This document shows positions 1-7,713 of a stretch of DNA of 64,000 bases, one piece after another; position 1 is the first letter of the stretch, and each line of letters begins with the position of its first letter. Location of the stretch: NCBI RefSeq assembly GCF_016863495.1, contig NZ_BOOZ01000019.1, positions 1 to 64,000 on the forward strand, read 5' to 3'. Source of the stretch: Micromonospora andamanensis (GTDB lineage: Bacteria > Actinomycetota > Actinomycetes > Mycobacteriales > Micromonosporaceae). The position numbers were made by a program, and so were the translations under genes. The notes below the pieces were generated by a model. That model saw nothing but the letters and a program-made list of their open reading frames with translations, searched no databases and had not been told where the DNA came from.

Positions 1-228
1 CCAAGTAGGTGGAGATTCTGTGCAACCTGTCACCGATCGTATCGGCGTTCCACGCCGCTCCCGTGCCACCGAAAGTCGGCACCTCAGGGGCCTGACCTGT
101 GTGTTCAACCCGTTGAGGATCTTGTTCAACCGGGCGGCTCGGGCGACGCGAGTTGTTCGGCGCGGAGCGCGGTTTCCAATCCGAGGCCCGGATTTGTAAT
201 CCCCTAGTGTCAGCGCTCGTCGGCGGAC
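1..228. other. Leading sequence with no supportable gene
   Basis: I find no convincing reading frame here. The octamer GTTCAACC occurs twice, at 103-110 and 124-131. Because the stretch lies just before a serine-recombinase module it may belong to an integrated element that continues left of the window, but nothing seen proves that. Confidence 0.4.
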
Positions 229-615
229 GTGGCCCACACGCCCATGCCGAAGCCCAGCTCCACCACCCCCGGCGACCGGCCCCAGCCGGCACCTGCCGGG
301 TTCCTCCTTCCCCCTACCCACGTCCCCCGCACCCCCGATCCGCGCGTACCGGACGGGTACGGACCGTCCGCCCCTGAGCCCGGCGACGGCAGACAACGCA
401 GGGCATCGACCTCGCCCGATCGGGAGTCTCCGGCTCGCGGTGACGGGCAGTCGGCAGAGGTCGCGGTCGCCCGCAGTGATGTGCCGGAGGTGCGATTCGA
501 CGTCACCGTGCTCGACGGCGACGCCGGTCGGCGGCTGGCCGTGCTGCAAGCCGAGGTGATCCTCGACGTGCTGACCTGGCTTCACGACCAGCGGCACCGC
601 GCCGAGCCCGTCTGA
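229..615 (+). CDS. Small hypothetical protein of the recombinase module
   Basis: This 128-residue protein is not one I recognise. The first 85 residues are rich in Pro, Arg and Gly and look disordered. The last 40 (VRFDVTVLDGDAGRRLAVLQ onward) read like a compact alpha/beta domain ending in an amphipathic helix. Third codon positions are strongly GC-rich, as expected of a real high-GC gene. The start could be GTG at 229 or ATG at 244; neither has a clear ribosome binding site. It lies 167 bases upstream of the recombinase operon on the same strand, so a link to the element is plausible but inferred. Confidence 0.55.
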   Translation: MAHTPMPKPSSTTPGDRPQPAPAGFLLPPTHVPRTPDPRVPDGYGPSAPEPGDGRQRRASTSPDRESPARGDGQSAEVAVARSDVPEVRFDVTVLDGDAGRRLAVLQAEVILDVLTWLHDQRHRAEPV

Positions 616-781
616 CCGGTCGCCCTCCGGGCCACTCGGCGTGCCGTGGAGTGTGCTGCCGTCGGGGGCCGGTCTTGATCCCTTCACCGAGTTGCGCGGT
701 GATCGACGCCCACGGGTCGGGCAGCACCGGGCGGTCGACCCGTGGCCCGACCAGACACAAACCTCAGGAGGTACGCGCGTC

Positions 782-934
782 ATGTACGCCACCGTCACCC
801 GCGACACCGGGCGCATCGTCGTCTACGGCCCCCACGACACACCGGTCGTCGTACCGACCGATGGGGCGGTCACCGTCGCCATCTGCCCATCGGGGGCCGC
901 TGACCGCACGTCCGGCACCCCGGCCGAGGCATGA
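782..934 (+). CDS. 50-residue protein heading the recombinase operon
   Basis: This small protein of unknown function starts at an ATG preceded by a good Shine-Dalgarno sequence (CAGGAGGT at 764-771). The sequence is beta-rich (MYATVTRDTGRIVVYGPHDT at the start) and has no membrane segment. The stop TGA overlaps the ATG of the next gene as ATGA at 931-934. Translational coupling to the two resolvase-type genes that follow is the best argument that it is real. A longer in-frame start at 641 exists but lacks a binding site. Confidence 0.6.
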   Translation: MYATVTRDTGRIVVYGPHDTPVVVPTDGAVTVAICPSGAADRTSGTPAEA

Positions 935-1428
935 ACATCCGCCGCACGACAGTGCTGCCGCGTGTGGCGTTCTACGGCCGGACCGCCGATGCCGGCGACC
1001 TCGCCACGGCCACCCGTGTGCTCGGCGGTCAGTACCAGCAGTGCGTCTCGGTGCTGCCCGACGGCGCGATCACGGCGGTGTTCTCCGACCTCGGTACCCG
1101 GCCTGACTACCGGCGGGCACCCGCCAGCCTGTTCCTAAGCCACGAGCGGGAGATTAGCCGTGACGGTGGTCTGGATGGCCTGCTCACTGAGGCGAACCGG
1201 CCAGAACGCCGATTCGACTTCGTGATCAGCACCGACGTGCACCGCCTGTCCCGTGACATGGCGACGAGGACCGTGCTCCTGCGCATGCTCGCGGTCGCCG
1301 GCATCGAGTTCCTCCACGCCCCCGAGATCCGCGACGGGGACCGGCTGCCGGTCATGCCCTGGCGGCTGCGCAGCGTCTCCTACATCAACGTCCTGACCCA
1401 ACTCGTCGCCGAAGGAGGCTACCTGTGA
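931..1428 (+). CDS. Resolvase-domain protein lacking the catalytic serine
   Basis: This 165-residue protein is a lone serine-recombinase catalytic-type domain. It lines up with the N-terminus of the next gene: RVAFYGRTAD against RVAFLGRTST, then RDGGLDGLLTEANRPERRFD against RDGGLADMLAEATSPDRRFD, and HRLSR against DRIAR. The catalytic Ser (S31 in the neighbour) is Ala19 here, while the neighbouring active-site Arg17 and the later arginines remain. The recombinase DNA-binding domain, zinc ribbon and coiled coil are all absent. It should be unable to cut DNA. A role as partner or modulator of the full-length recombinase is inferred from the ATGA and GTGA overlaps on both sides; decay of a duplicate is the alternative. 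Confidence 0.8.
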   Translation: MNIRRTTVLPRVAFYGRTADAGDLATATRVLGGQYQQCVSVLPDGAITAVFSDLGTRPDYRRAPASLFLSHEREISRDGGLDGLLTEANRPERRFDFVISTDVHRLSRDMATRTVLLRMLAVAGIEFLHAPEIRDGDRLPVMPWRLRSVSYINVLTQLVAEGGYL

Positions 1429-3269
1429 GGAGCACCCTGCCCGACTGGCTACGCTCACCCGCCACCACGCCCGTACCCCAGCGGACGATACGGGTCGCGT
1501 TCCTCGGGCGTACCTCCACCGACGAGCAGCAGGACCCCACCCTGTCCATCCCCCGGCAGTTGACCAACTCCGAACGGGCGCTCCTGCCCAACATGGTCAT
1601 CGTCGCCTGGTTCTGGGACGTGGAGTCCTCCCGCAAGGAACTCAGCCAGCGGGGCCGAAGCACAGCGTGGCAGAAGTTCAACATCGACGTCCGCCGCGAC
1701 GGCGGCCTCGCCGACATGCTCGCCGAAGCCACCTCACCGGATCGCCGCTTCGACGTCGTCATCTGCGAGTCGATCGATCGCATCGCCCGATGGACCCACC
1801 AGGGCACCAAGATCGAGCATGACCTCGAACTCGCCGGGGTGCCGCTGTTGGCCGCCGACGAGCCGATCACGCAGTCGAACAGCCGCAAACGCGCCGCCCA
1901 GGTCCTCCTGCGCCGCACCAAACAGGGCGTAGCCGAGTGGTACATGATCGAGATGCTGGAGAAGTCGTGGGACGGCTTCGAGGAACACACCGGTCAGGGC
2001 TGGAACGTCGGCAAGCCGCCATACGGCTACCTCGCCGAGAAACACAAACACCCGGTCCCCGCCAAACGGGCGCAGGGCAAGCACAAGACGAAGCTGAAGA
2101 TCGACCCCGACCGGGGGCCGGTGGTCGAGCAGATCTACGCCTGGCGGATCGACGAGAAGCTGTCCTACCGAGCCATCGCCGACCGGCTCAACACCGACCT
2201 CGACCGCTACCCGCCCCCACAACCCGTCGACCCCGCCCGCGCGGTCGGACGATGGACCGGCTCGGCCGTCCGCGAGATCCTCGTCAACCCCAAGTACACC
2301 GGCCACATGGTCTGGAACCGGCGCTCGACCAAAGACAAACTGCACCCCGGCAAGGTCAACCCCCGTGAACAGTGGGTCGTCTCCGCCCAGCCCACCCACC
2401 CGGGCATCGTGCCAATAGAGACGTTCCTCGCCGCACAGAACGTGAGCCGATCCCGAGAACGATCACGCGCTGACGCCCGCCAGGGTTCTCCCAACCGGCA
2501 CCGGCAGGCCAAACGGGTCTACGCGCTTCGTTCCTACGTCTGGTGCGCGCCGTGCCAGCGGCGCATGTTCGGCCGCACCGTCACCGGCTACACCTACTAC
2601 TCCTGCCAACCCCGAGAGAGGGCCATCCCCGACGGGCACCCGAGCATGATCTCCGTGACCGAAGAGGTGCTGCTCGACTTCGCCGATCGGTTCTTCAACA
2701 CCTACGTCCTCGGTCCGGACCGGGTGCAACTCGCCACCCGCAGCCTGGACATCGCCGCCCAACAAGCCGCCGAGGAGCAACGGCGACAAATCGCGGTACT
2801 GCGGCGGACTCTGGACGACATCGCCGCTCGCCGCCGTCGCCTCCTACGGGTCATCGAGGAAAACGACGACCCAGACGGCAGCGTATTCGCGGAGATCAGC
2901 GAGCGACGAGCCCAACTCGACCGTGACCGCGAGATCAAGACCGCCGAACTCGCCCACCTCGAAGAAACCATGCCGGCCGATCCCGGCAGCGCCGACATCC
3001 TCGCCGACCTTCCCGAGATGGAAATCAAGCTCAGCCTGCTACCCACGGACCGTCTCCGCCGCCTCCTGGACGCCTTCGCCGTGCAGATCCACCACGACGT
3101 CCGCGCCAAGCAGGTCGCGTTCCGAGCCACCGTCAGCCAACACGCCGCCCCACACCTGGCCCGGCTAACCCGCGCCACGGCAGACGCCCCCCACCCACCA
3201 CCACACCAGCGCAAACGACGCTGCCCCCGACGACGACGGCGGGGGCAGCGACCATTTGCAGTTCTGTGA
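1425..3269 (+). CDS. Large serine recombinase (site-specific integrase)
   Basis: This 614-residue large serine recombinase is predicted to carry out integration and excision between att sites. The resolvase-type catalytic domain (about 20-165) holds the nucleophile Ser31 in GRTST. The recombinase domain follows (about 190-310, starting near WNVGKPPYGY). A zinc ribbon comes next with Cys374-x2-Cys377 and Cys394, and then a charged coiled coil of about 425-500, as in phage integrases. GTG at 1425 overlaps the previous stop (GTGA) and has GGAGG upstream. A strong terminator follows. No phage structural or conjugation gene is visible to the right, so any cargo lies to the left of the window. The family assignment is firm; which element it serves is unknown. 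Confidence 0.93.
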   Translation: MRSTLPDWLRSPATTPVPQRTIRVAFLGRTSTDEQQDPTLSIPRQLTNSERALLPNMVIVAWFWDVESSRKELSQRGRSTAWQKFNIDVRRDGGLADMLAEATSPDRRFDVVICESIDRIARWTHQGTKIEHDLELAGVPLLAADEPITQSNSRKRAAQVLLRRTKQGVAEWYMIEMLEKSWDGFEEHTGQGWNVGKPPYGYLAEKHKHPVPAKRAQGKHKTKLKIDPDRGPVVEQIYAWRIDEKLSYRAIADRLNTDLDRYPPPQPVDPARAVGRWTGSAVREILVNPKYTGHMVWNRRSTKDKLHPGKVNPREQWVVSAQPTHPGIVPIETFLAAQNVSRSRERSRADARQGSPNRHRQAKRVYALRSYVWCAPCQRRMFGRTVTGYTYYSCQPRERAIPDGHPSMISVTEEVLLDFADRFFNTYVLGPDRVQLATRSLDIAAQQAAEEQRRQIAVLRRTLDDIAARRRRLLRVIEENDDPDGSVFAEISERRAQLDRDREIKTAELAHLEETMPADPGSADILADLPEMEIKLSLLPTDRLRRLLDAFAVQIHHDVRAKQVAFRATVSQHAAPHLARLTRATADAPHPPPHQRKRRCPRRRRRGQRPFAVL

Positions 3270-3296
3270 CATGCCCTGCCGGGGGCACAAGCTTTC

Positions 3297-3366
3297 GCGT
3301 CCCAGGTCCGCTGAGAAGCGCGGACCTGGGACGCTTGTCATTTCTGTCCGGGGCCGAGCCCCGGAC
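3297..3366 (+). terminator. Tandem hairpin terminators after the recombinase
   Basis: Two hairpins follow the recombinase stop. The first has 15-base perfect arms at 3297-3311 and 3320-3334 with an 8-base loop, followed by TTGTCATTTCTG. The second has 9-base arms at 3346-3354 and 3358-3366 with a 3-base loop. Confidence 0.75.
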
Positions 3367-3439
3367 CCCACGCCGGGGGTGGGCCAACGCCGGGGTGGAC
3401 TGGCCGTCGGCAGTCCGGCACGCTGACGCGTTCCGAGAC

Positions 3440-3472
3440 GGATGGCGGGCCCCCGTTCGACACCCGCCATCC
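3440..3472 (-). terminator. Hairpin terminator for the DUF6220-like gene
   Basis: Arms of 10 bases (GGATGGCGGG and its complement) at 3440-3449 and 3463-3472 flank a 13-base loop. It lies 26 bases past the stop of the minus-strand gene at 3498. There is no U-tract, which is usual at this GC content. Confidence 0.55.
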
Positions 3473-3497
3473 GCATGTGCAGCCTCGTCGTTACCGG

Positions 3498-3920
3498 TCA
3501 GCCTCGATTCGCTGGTTGCGCGATGTCGGCTGCAGCCGGAGACACGGCGACCGTTCGCGCCGACCCGACGATCACTGCGGCCACCGCCAGGATGACCACG
3601 CCGTTTACCGCGTGCAGACCGAAGATGACCGACCCGAATGTATCGCCGAGCCCCTTGGTGACCTCGGTGATCAGCACTTGGACAGCGGTCAGTCCGGCGA
3701 TGAGAGCGGGCAGGCCGACAAACCGTAGTGGCATTCGGGCCAGGACCGCGACGACGATCATCACCACCGGCACGAAGAAGATCACGTACCCCAGCGCGTG
3801 GTGCGGACGATAAGCCTCGGCTCGGGGTGCGGAACTGGCCGCGCCGGCTGCGGAAAAGTAGAACTCCGCCAGCACAATCAGCAGCAGCAGGATCGCCAGA
3901 CCGGCGAAAACTCTACGCAT
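3498..3920 (-). CDS. DUF6220-like small membrane protein
   Basis: This 140-residue membrane protein of unknown function has four predicted hydrophobic segments, near residues 4-22, 48-68, 73-93 and 105-125. A GLHAVNG motif lies before the last helix. Layout and length resemble the DUF6220 family; that is recall, not a search. The ATG at 3920 is chosen because GGGAGGCG lies about 8 bases upstream. The reading frame extends ten residues further to 3950, but that start has no binding site. The gene is followed on its own strand by a hairpin terminator. Confidence 0.7.
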   Translation of the reverse strand: MRRVFAGLAILLLLIVLAEFYFSAAGAASSAPRAEAYRPHHALGYVIFFVPVVMIVVAVLARMPLRFVGLPALIAGLTAVQVLITEVTKGLGDTFGSVIFGLHAVNGVVILAVAAVIVGSARTVAVSPAAADIAQPANRG

Positions 3921-3973
3921 AGGAGCGCCTCCCGAGCTCGGTGTGATCACGAAATGGCGGCACTACGCGGCCT

Positions 3974-4480
3974 TCAGGTGCGGTAGTTCTTTCCTGGCGG
4001 CTTACCGGGGATCGGCTTGGCAATCGCGGCGACCGGGATGAAGAAGCAGATCTGGGCGATCGCCACGGTGAGCGTCCAGAGCGCCAGGTCGTCATAGTGG
4101 GCGGCCGCTCTCGCGAACAATTCGTCGGAGACCCGCTCCCCGGACGAACCTCCGCTGAGAACGGTTTCCACGAGTTCCAGCGCGACCCGCTCCGGTTCGG
4201 TGAAGTACGGGGCGTCCTGCCAGGACGCGACAGCGGTGATCCGCTCCTCCGTCTCACCGGACTTGCGCAGCAGGTTGGATTGGCGAACCGTGTGATACGT
4301 GCTGCCGGCAATCTGTCCGGCGCGCAGCTGCAACAGCCCGATGGTGGCCGGTGGAACTGCGCCGTTGAGCGTGGCCTTGGCCATCGCGCTGGAGATCGCT
4401 GTCAGCTCGGGGAAGAACTCCATCGGATCAGGCAGGCGCGACGTGAGGTCTTCCTGCCTGAACGTGGTGGGTGAGGGCAT
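3974..4480 (-). CDS. AhpD-like carboxymuconolactone decarboxylase family protein without CxxC
   Basis: This 168-residue protein belongs to the carboxymuconolactone decarboxylase/AhpD-like fold. Typical members read LRASQINGCAYC...H at the active helix; here it is LRAGQIAGSTYHTVRQS, so both redox cysteines are replaced (Ser and His). The following helix (ERITAVASWQDAPYFTEPER) is well conserved, so the fold is intact. ATG at 4480 is chosen for the AAGGGA nine bases upstream; MNRKG at 4504 has none. It faces away from an ECF41 sigma factor, the family's usual genomic partner. Without cysteines a peroxidase or disulfide role is unlikely, and binding or another chemistry must be considered. Confidence 0.85.
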   Translation of the reverse strand: MPSPTTFRQEDLTSRLPDPMEFFPELTAISSAMAKATLNGAVPPATIGLLQLRAGQIAGSTYHTVRQSNLLRKSGETEERITAVASWQDAPYFTEPERVALELVETVLSGGSSGERVSDELFARAAAHYDDLALWTLTVAIAQICFFIPVAAIAKPIPGKPPGKNYRT

Positions 4481-4534
4481 GATTGGCAGTCCCTTCCGGT
4501 TCATCGTGGTGCATTGCTGGCCGGTCAGTGGTCC

Positions 4535-4561
4535 GACGACGCGGTGGCCGAAGATGTGAGG
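4535..4561 (-). promoter_or_regulatory. Candidate ECF41 promoter for the AhpD-like gene
   Basis: On the minus strand this reads CCTCACA (4555-4561), a 16-base spacer, then CGTC (4535-4538). It fits the pattern I recall for ECF41 promoters (TGTCACA, 16 bases, CGTC). Its mirror copy lies nine bases away on the other strand, driving the sigma gene. Confidence 0.7.
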
Positions 4562-4570
4562 CGGCGCGCC

Positions 4571-4597
4571 CCTCACAATCCGGCACCGTGTCTCGTC
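4571..4597 (+). promoter_or_regulatory. Candidate ECF41 autoregulated promoter for the sigma gene
   Basis: On the plus strand this reads CCTCACA (4571-4577), a 16-base spacer, then CGTC (4594-4597). It is identical in motif and spacing to the divergent promoter at 4535-4561. It lies 44 bases upstream of the sigma factor start, which implies positive autoregulation. Confidence 0.7.
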
Positions 4598-4640
4598 GTA
4601 CCGATGCGGACGGTCTGGACCGACGGGGAGGTAGGACACC

Positions 4641-5600
4641 ATGACCAGCCAGGATCAGCCCGAGCCAGCCAGGCTGGGCAGAGCAGCGGACGGCCAGCCC
4701 GAAGCGGGGCTGAGCGCGATCACGGGCGAACGGCGTCAACTGCTCAATCTGACGTACCGGCTGCTCGGCTCAGCAGCCGAGGCCGAGGACGCCGTCCAGG
4801 AGACCTACGCCCGCTGGTACGCGATGACCCCGCAGCAACGGGAAGCCATCGAGGTGCCCGGTGCCTGGCTGACCACCGTCGCCAGCCGGGTCTGCCTCGA
4901 CCTGCTGGGCTCGGCGCGGATGAGGCGGGAGCGCTACGTCGGCGAATGGGTGCCCGAGCCACTGCCCGACCAGGCCGAGTGGAGCGTGGGACCGACGGGC
5001 CGCACCGGCGCCGACCCGGCCGAGCGCGTCACCCTCGACGAGTCGGTGAACATGGCCTTCCTCGTCGTGCTCGAATCGATGACTCCGGCCGAGCGCGTCG
5101 CGTTCATCCTGCACGACGTCTTCCGTTACCCCTTCGCCGAAGTAGCCGAGATCGTCGATCGGACGCCGGCGGCCTGCCGTCAGCTCGCCTCGTCGGCCCG
5201 CCGCCGGATTCGCACGTCCCAGGCTCGACCGAGCCCGGCGGCACACCAGGCTGGTGTGGTCCGGGACTTCAAGAAAGCCTGGGAAGCCAAGGACATCGAC
5301 GCCCTGATCGGCCTGCTCGACCCGCACGCCAAGGCGGTCGCCGACGGCGGCGGTCTGGTCAGCGCCGCAGTGCACCCGATCGAAGGCGGCAATCGGATCG
5401 CGTGCGCCGCGATCGACATAACCACCCGGGTGCCGGACATGACGTTCCTGGAGCGCACGGTCAACGGCAAGCCCGGCCTGGTGGCCCGGCAGGGCGGCGC
5501 CACCATCGCGGTACTGGCGTTCCATGTCGCGAGTGGCAGGATCACCCGGATCTGGGCGGTACGCAACCCGGAAAAGCTGCGACTCTGGACGACTGACTGA
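4641..5600 (+). CDS. ECF41-type RNA polymerase sigma factor (SigJ-like)
   Basis: This 319-residue extracytoplasmic-function sigma factor should direct RNA polymerase to a small regulon that includes its own gene and the divergent AhpD-like gene. Region 2 covers about residues 30-95 (LTYRLLGSAAEAEDAVQETY). Region 4 covers about 130-190 (FAEVAEIVDRTPAACRQLAS). A fused SnoaL-like C-terminal domain covers about 200-319. The ECF41 hallmarks are visible: ADGGG near residue 235 and NPEKL near 309. No anti-sigma gene is adjacent; in this group the C-terminal domain regulates activity. GGAGGT lies seven bases before the ATG. Signal and full regulon cannot be read from the sequence. Confidence 0.93.
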   Translation: MTSQDQPEPARLGRAADGQPEAGLSAITGERRQLLNLTYRLLGSAAEAEDAVQETYARWYAMTPQQREAIEVPGAWLTTVASRVCLDLLGSARMRRERYVGEWVPEPLPDQAEWSVGPTGRTGADPAERVTLDESVNMAFLVVLESMTPAERVAFILHDVFRYPFAEVAEIVDRTPAACRQLASSARRRIRTSQARPSPAAHQAGVVRDFKKAWEAKDIDALIGLLDPHAKAVADGGGLVSAAVHPIEGGNRIACAAIDITTRVPDMTFLERTVNGKPGLVARQGGATIAVLAFHVASGRITRIWAVRNPEKLRLWTTD

Positions 5601-5653
5601 CATCGCGGGGGCCGCGGCCCGCCCGGCGAGGCGGGTCTGCGCGGCGTACGTAC

Positions 5654-6613
5654 TCAGTCGGCGGCAGCGCGCCGGGCGCGGGCCCGACGCCGGCCCTCGT
5701 GCATGGCCTGCACCCTCGGCACCGGAATCGCCCGGCCCTCCTCGATCAGATCGGCGGGCAGTCGCTTGGGGGCCGGCATCAGGTCGGCCCACGGGTCCCG
5801 TTCCGCTACCAGCGACGGGACCGTCCGGATGGTGAAGTCCGCCGGGGTGACGGACGCCAGATCCGGCCAGGGCACCGGGAAGGAGACCGGCACACCGGGA
5901 CGCAGCCGGGGGCTGTAGACCGAGACGACTGTCGCCCCGCCGGTCCGGGTGGGGTCGACGAAGACCTTGCCACCCCGGTCCTCGCGGATGAACGCGGTGG
6001 TCGCAAGCGTCGGGTCCAGCCGTTCGGTCCGAGCGGCGAGGGCTCGGGTGGCGGCGGCCAGTTCCTCGGCGTCGGGGCCCGGCTCGACCGGAACGAAGAC
6101 GTGCACCCCCTTGGCCCCGCTGGTCTTCACCGCGCCCGCCAGCCCGGTGTCGGCGAGCGCCTGCCGGACCAGCAACGCGGCCGACACCCCGGCGGCGAAT
6201 CCGGCGTCCTCGGGCGGATCGAGATCCAGCACCAGGTGGGTGGGTCGGCTCAGGTCGTCCGCCATGGCCAGGGTGGGGTGGTACTCGACCGCCCGCTGGT
6301 TGGCGAACCAGAGCAGGGTACGGCGGTCGTCGCAGAGCCCGTACGCGATTTCCCGGCGGGACGCTTCCGCCCAGATCAGCACCCGGCGTACCCAGTCGGG
6401 GGTGTAGCGCGGCAGGTTCTTCTGCATGAACGGTGGTTGCCCCGGGCGTACCCGGACCACCGACAACGGACGCTGCCGCAGCTGCGGGACGATCCGATCG
6501 GCCACCGCGTCGAGGTAGTCGACCAGGTCGCGTTTGCTGACCCCTGACCCGTCGAACAACTGCTGGTCGAGGTTGGTCAGCGCGACCCCGTCCCGGGTCT
6601 CGTCAGCCCCCAT
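5654..6613 (-). CDS. Stand-alone LigD polymerase-domain protein
   Basis: This 319-residue protein matches the polymerase/primase domain of bacterial LigD, which fills gaps and adds nucleotides or ribonucleotides during non-homologous end joining. The catalytic acidic pair is visible in VLDLDPPED, followed by KTSGAKGVHVFVP and the FVDPTRTGG strand typical of the family. There is no ligase or phosphoesterase domain, and no ku gene lies nearby. It therefore resembles the detached PolD-type proteins that actinobacteria carry besides full LigD. The arginine-rich C-terminus (GRRRARARRAAAD) probably binds DNA. The enzyme family is secure; the repair pathway it serves here is inferred. Confidence 0.92.
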   Translation of the reverse strand: MGADETRDGVALTNLDQQLFDGSGVSKRDLVDYLDAVADRIVPQLRQRPLSVVRVRPGQPPFMQKNLPRYTPDWVRRVLIWAEASRREIAYGLCDDRRTLLWFANQRAVEYHPTLAMADDLSRPTHLVLDLDPPEDAGFAAGVSAALLVRQALADTGLAGAVKTSGAKGVHVFVPVEPGPDAEELAAATRALAARTERLDPTLATTAFIREDRGGKVFVDPTRTGGATVVSVYSPRLRPGVPVSFPVPWPDLASVTPADFTIRTVPSLVAERDPWADLMPAPKRLPADLIEEGRAIPVPRVQAMHEGRRRARARRAAAD

Positions 6614-6814
6614 CCGATCACCATCCCCGTCCGGGGCCCGGCGGTCAACCGCGACACCGCGCCTGATCCGTCCGCGCCGTCAGCTCGACAGGCTCAGCGG
6701 ACTACTGCTATGGGCAGCCGCGCAGGCAAGCGGTCGAGCCGGTCCGGCGGGCGGGCAAAGGGCCAAGGCCAACGCCAGCCGAACGGTCCGACCCGTCCGA
6801 CAGGTGTTCAACGG

Positions 6815-7588
6815 TCAGGCGAGGGGGCCACCGGCGGCGACGGCGGCGAGCAGCCGCGTGGTGTGGGCGCGGGTCGCCGCGTACAGGCCGGAGCCGTAGC
6901 TGACCCGGGCCACGCCCAGCGCGGCCAGCTCCGCGAGCGCTGGTGCGCCTGGGCGGGCCAGTACGTTCACCGGCGCAGCGACGGCCGGCACGAAGCTGCG
7001 TAGCTGCGCCGGGTCGGCCAGCAGGATCGGATAGACGCTGTCCGCCCCGGCCGCCAGGTAGCGCCTGGCCCGGCGGATCGCCTCGGCGAGCCGGTCGGCA
7101 GCCGGCTCGCCACCGGGCCGAAGGTAGACGTCCACCCGGGCGTTGACCACCACCTTCACGCAGGCGTCGTCGGCCGCCGCCCGCACTCCGGCCAGCAGGT
7201 CGGCCTGTTCCTCGGCATCCACCAGGACACCGGTACGCGGATCCGAGTCCTCCAGGTTCAGCCCGACCGCCCCGGTGTCGAGCAGCCGGGAGACCAGCTC
7301 CGCCGGGCCCAGACCGTAGCCTCGCTCCAGATCGGCGGTGACCGGCACGGCTACCGCGCGGGCGATCCGGGTCACCGCCGCGAACATCTCCGCCGGTGGG
7401 GTGCGCTCGCCGTCGGCGTACCCGAGGGATTCAGCGACCGCGGCGCTGCCGGTGGCCACCGCCGGGAAGCCGGCGTCGGCCACCGCCCGGGCGGAGCCGG
7501 CGTCCCACGCATTGGGCAGCACCAGCGGGTCGCCTGGTCGGTGCAGGGCGCGAAGCGCGACCGCCCGGGCCGCCGTGGATTCGGTCAC
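6815..7588 (-). CDS. Isocitrate lyase/PEP mutase superfamily protein
   Basis: This 257-residue cytoplasmic enzyme has the PEP-mutase/isocitrate-lyase TIM barrel. Visible family signatures are LVLPNAWDAGSARAV near the N-terminus, the metal-binding segment VTADLERGYG, and GLNLEDSD. It lacks the KKCGH motif of true isocitrate lyases, so oxaloacetate decarboxylase-like, methylisocitrate lyase-like or another C-C lyase activity is possible; the substrate is unknown. I prefer the GTG at 7588 because the protein then begins close to the conserved region. An ATG at 7660 would put the start four bases from the TetR operators. The gene diverges from the TetR gene and may be controlled by it. Confidence 0.85.
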   Translation of the reverse strand: MTESTAARAVALRALHRPGDPLVLPNAWDAGSARAVADAGFPAVATGSAAVAESLGYADGERTPPAEMFAAVTRIARAVAVPVTADLERGYGLGPAELVSRLLDTGAVGLNLEDSDPRTGVLVDAEEQADLLAGVRAAADDACVKVVVNARVDVYLRPGGEPAADRLAEAIRRARRYLAAGADSVYPILLADPAQLRSFVPAVAAPVNVLARPGAPALAELAALGVARVSYGSGLYAATRAHTTRLLAAVAAGGPLA

Positions 7589-7664
7589 GCACCGATTCTG
7601 GGCTCGGCACGACAGCGCCCGGAGAGCCAATTCGGCACCGCTGGTTGTGGGGAACGCCACTGAT

Positions 7665-7699
7665 CTGACCGATCGGTCAGCCTCTGACCGATCGGTCAG
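7665..7699. promoter_or_regulatory. Twin perfect TetR-family operators
   Basis: Two identical 16-base perfect palindromes, CTGACCGATCGGTCAG, lie at 7665-7680 and 7684-7699, 19 bases centre to centre. They sit between the PEP-mutase-like gene and the TetR gene, with the second only 14 bases before the chosen TetR start. This layout implies autorepression and probable control of both flanking transcripts. Confidence 0.88.
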
Positions 7700-7713
7700 G
7701 CATGCTGAGAGTC

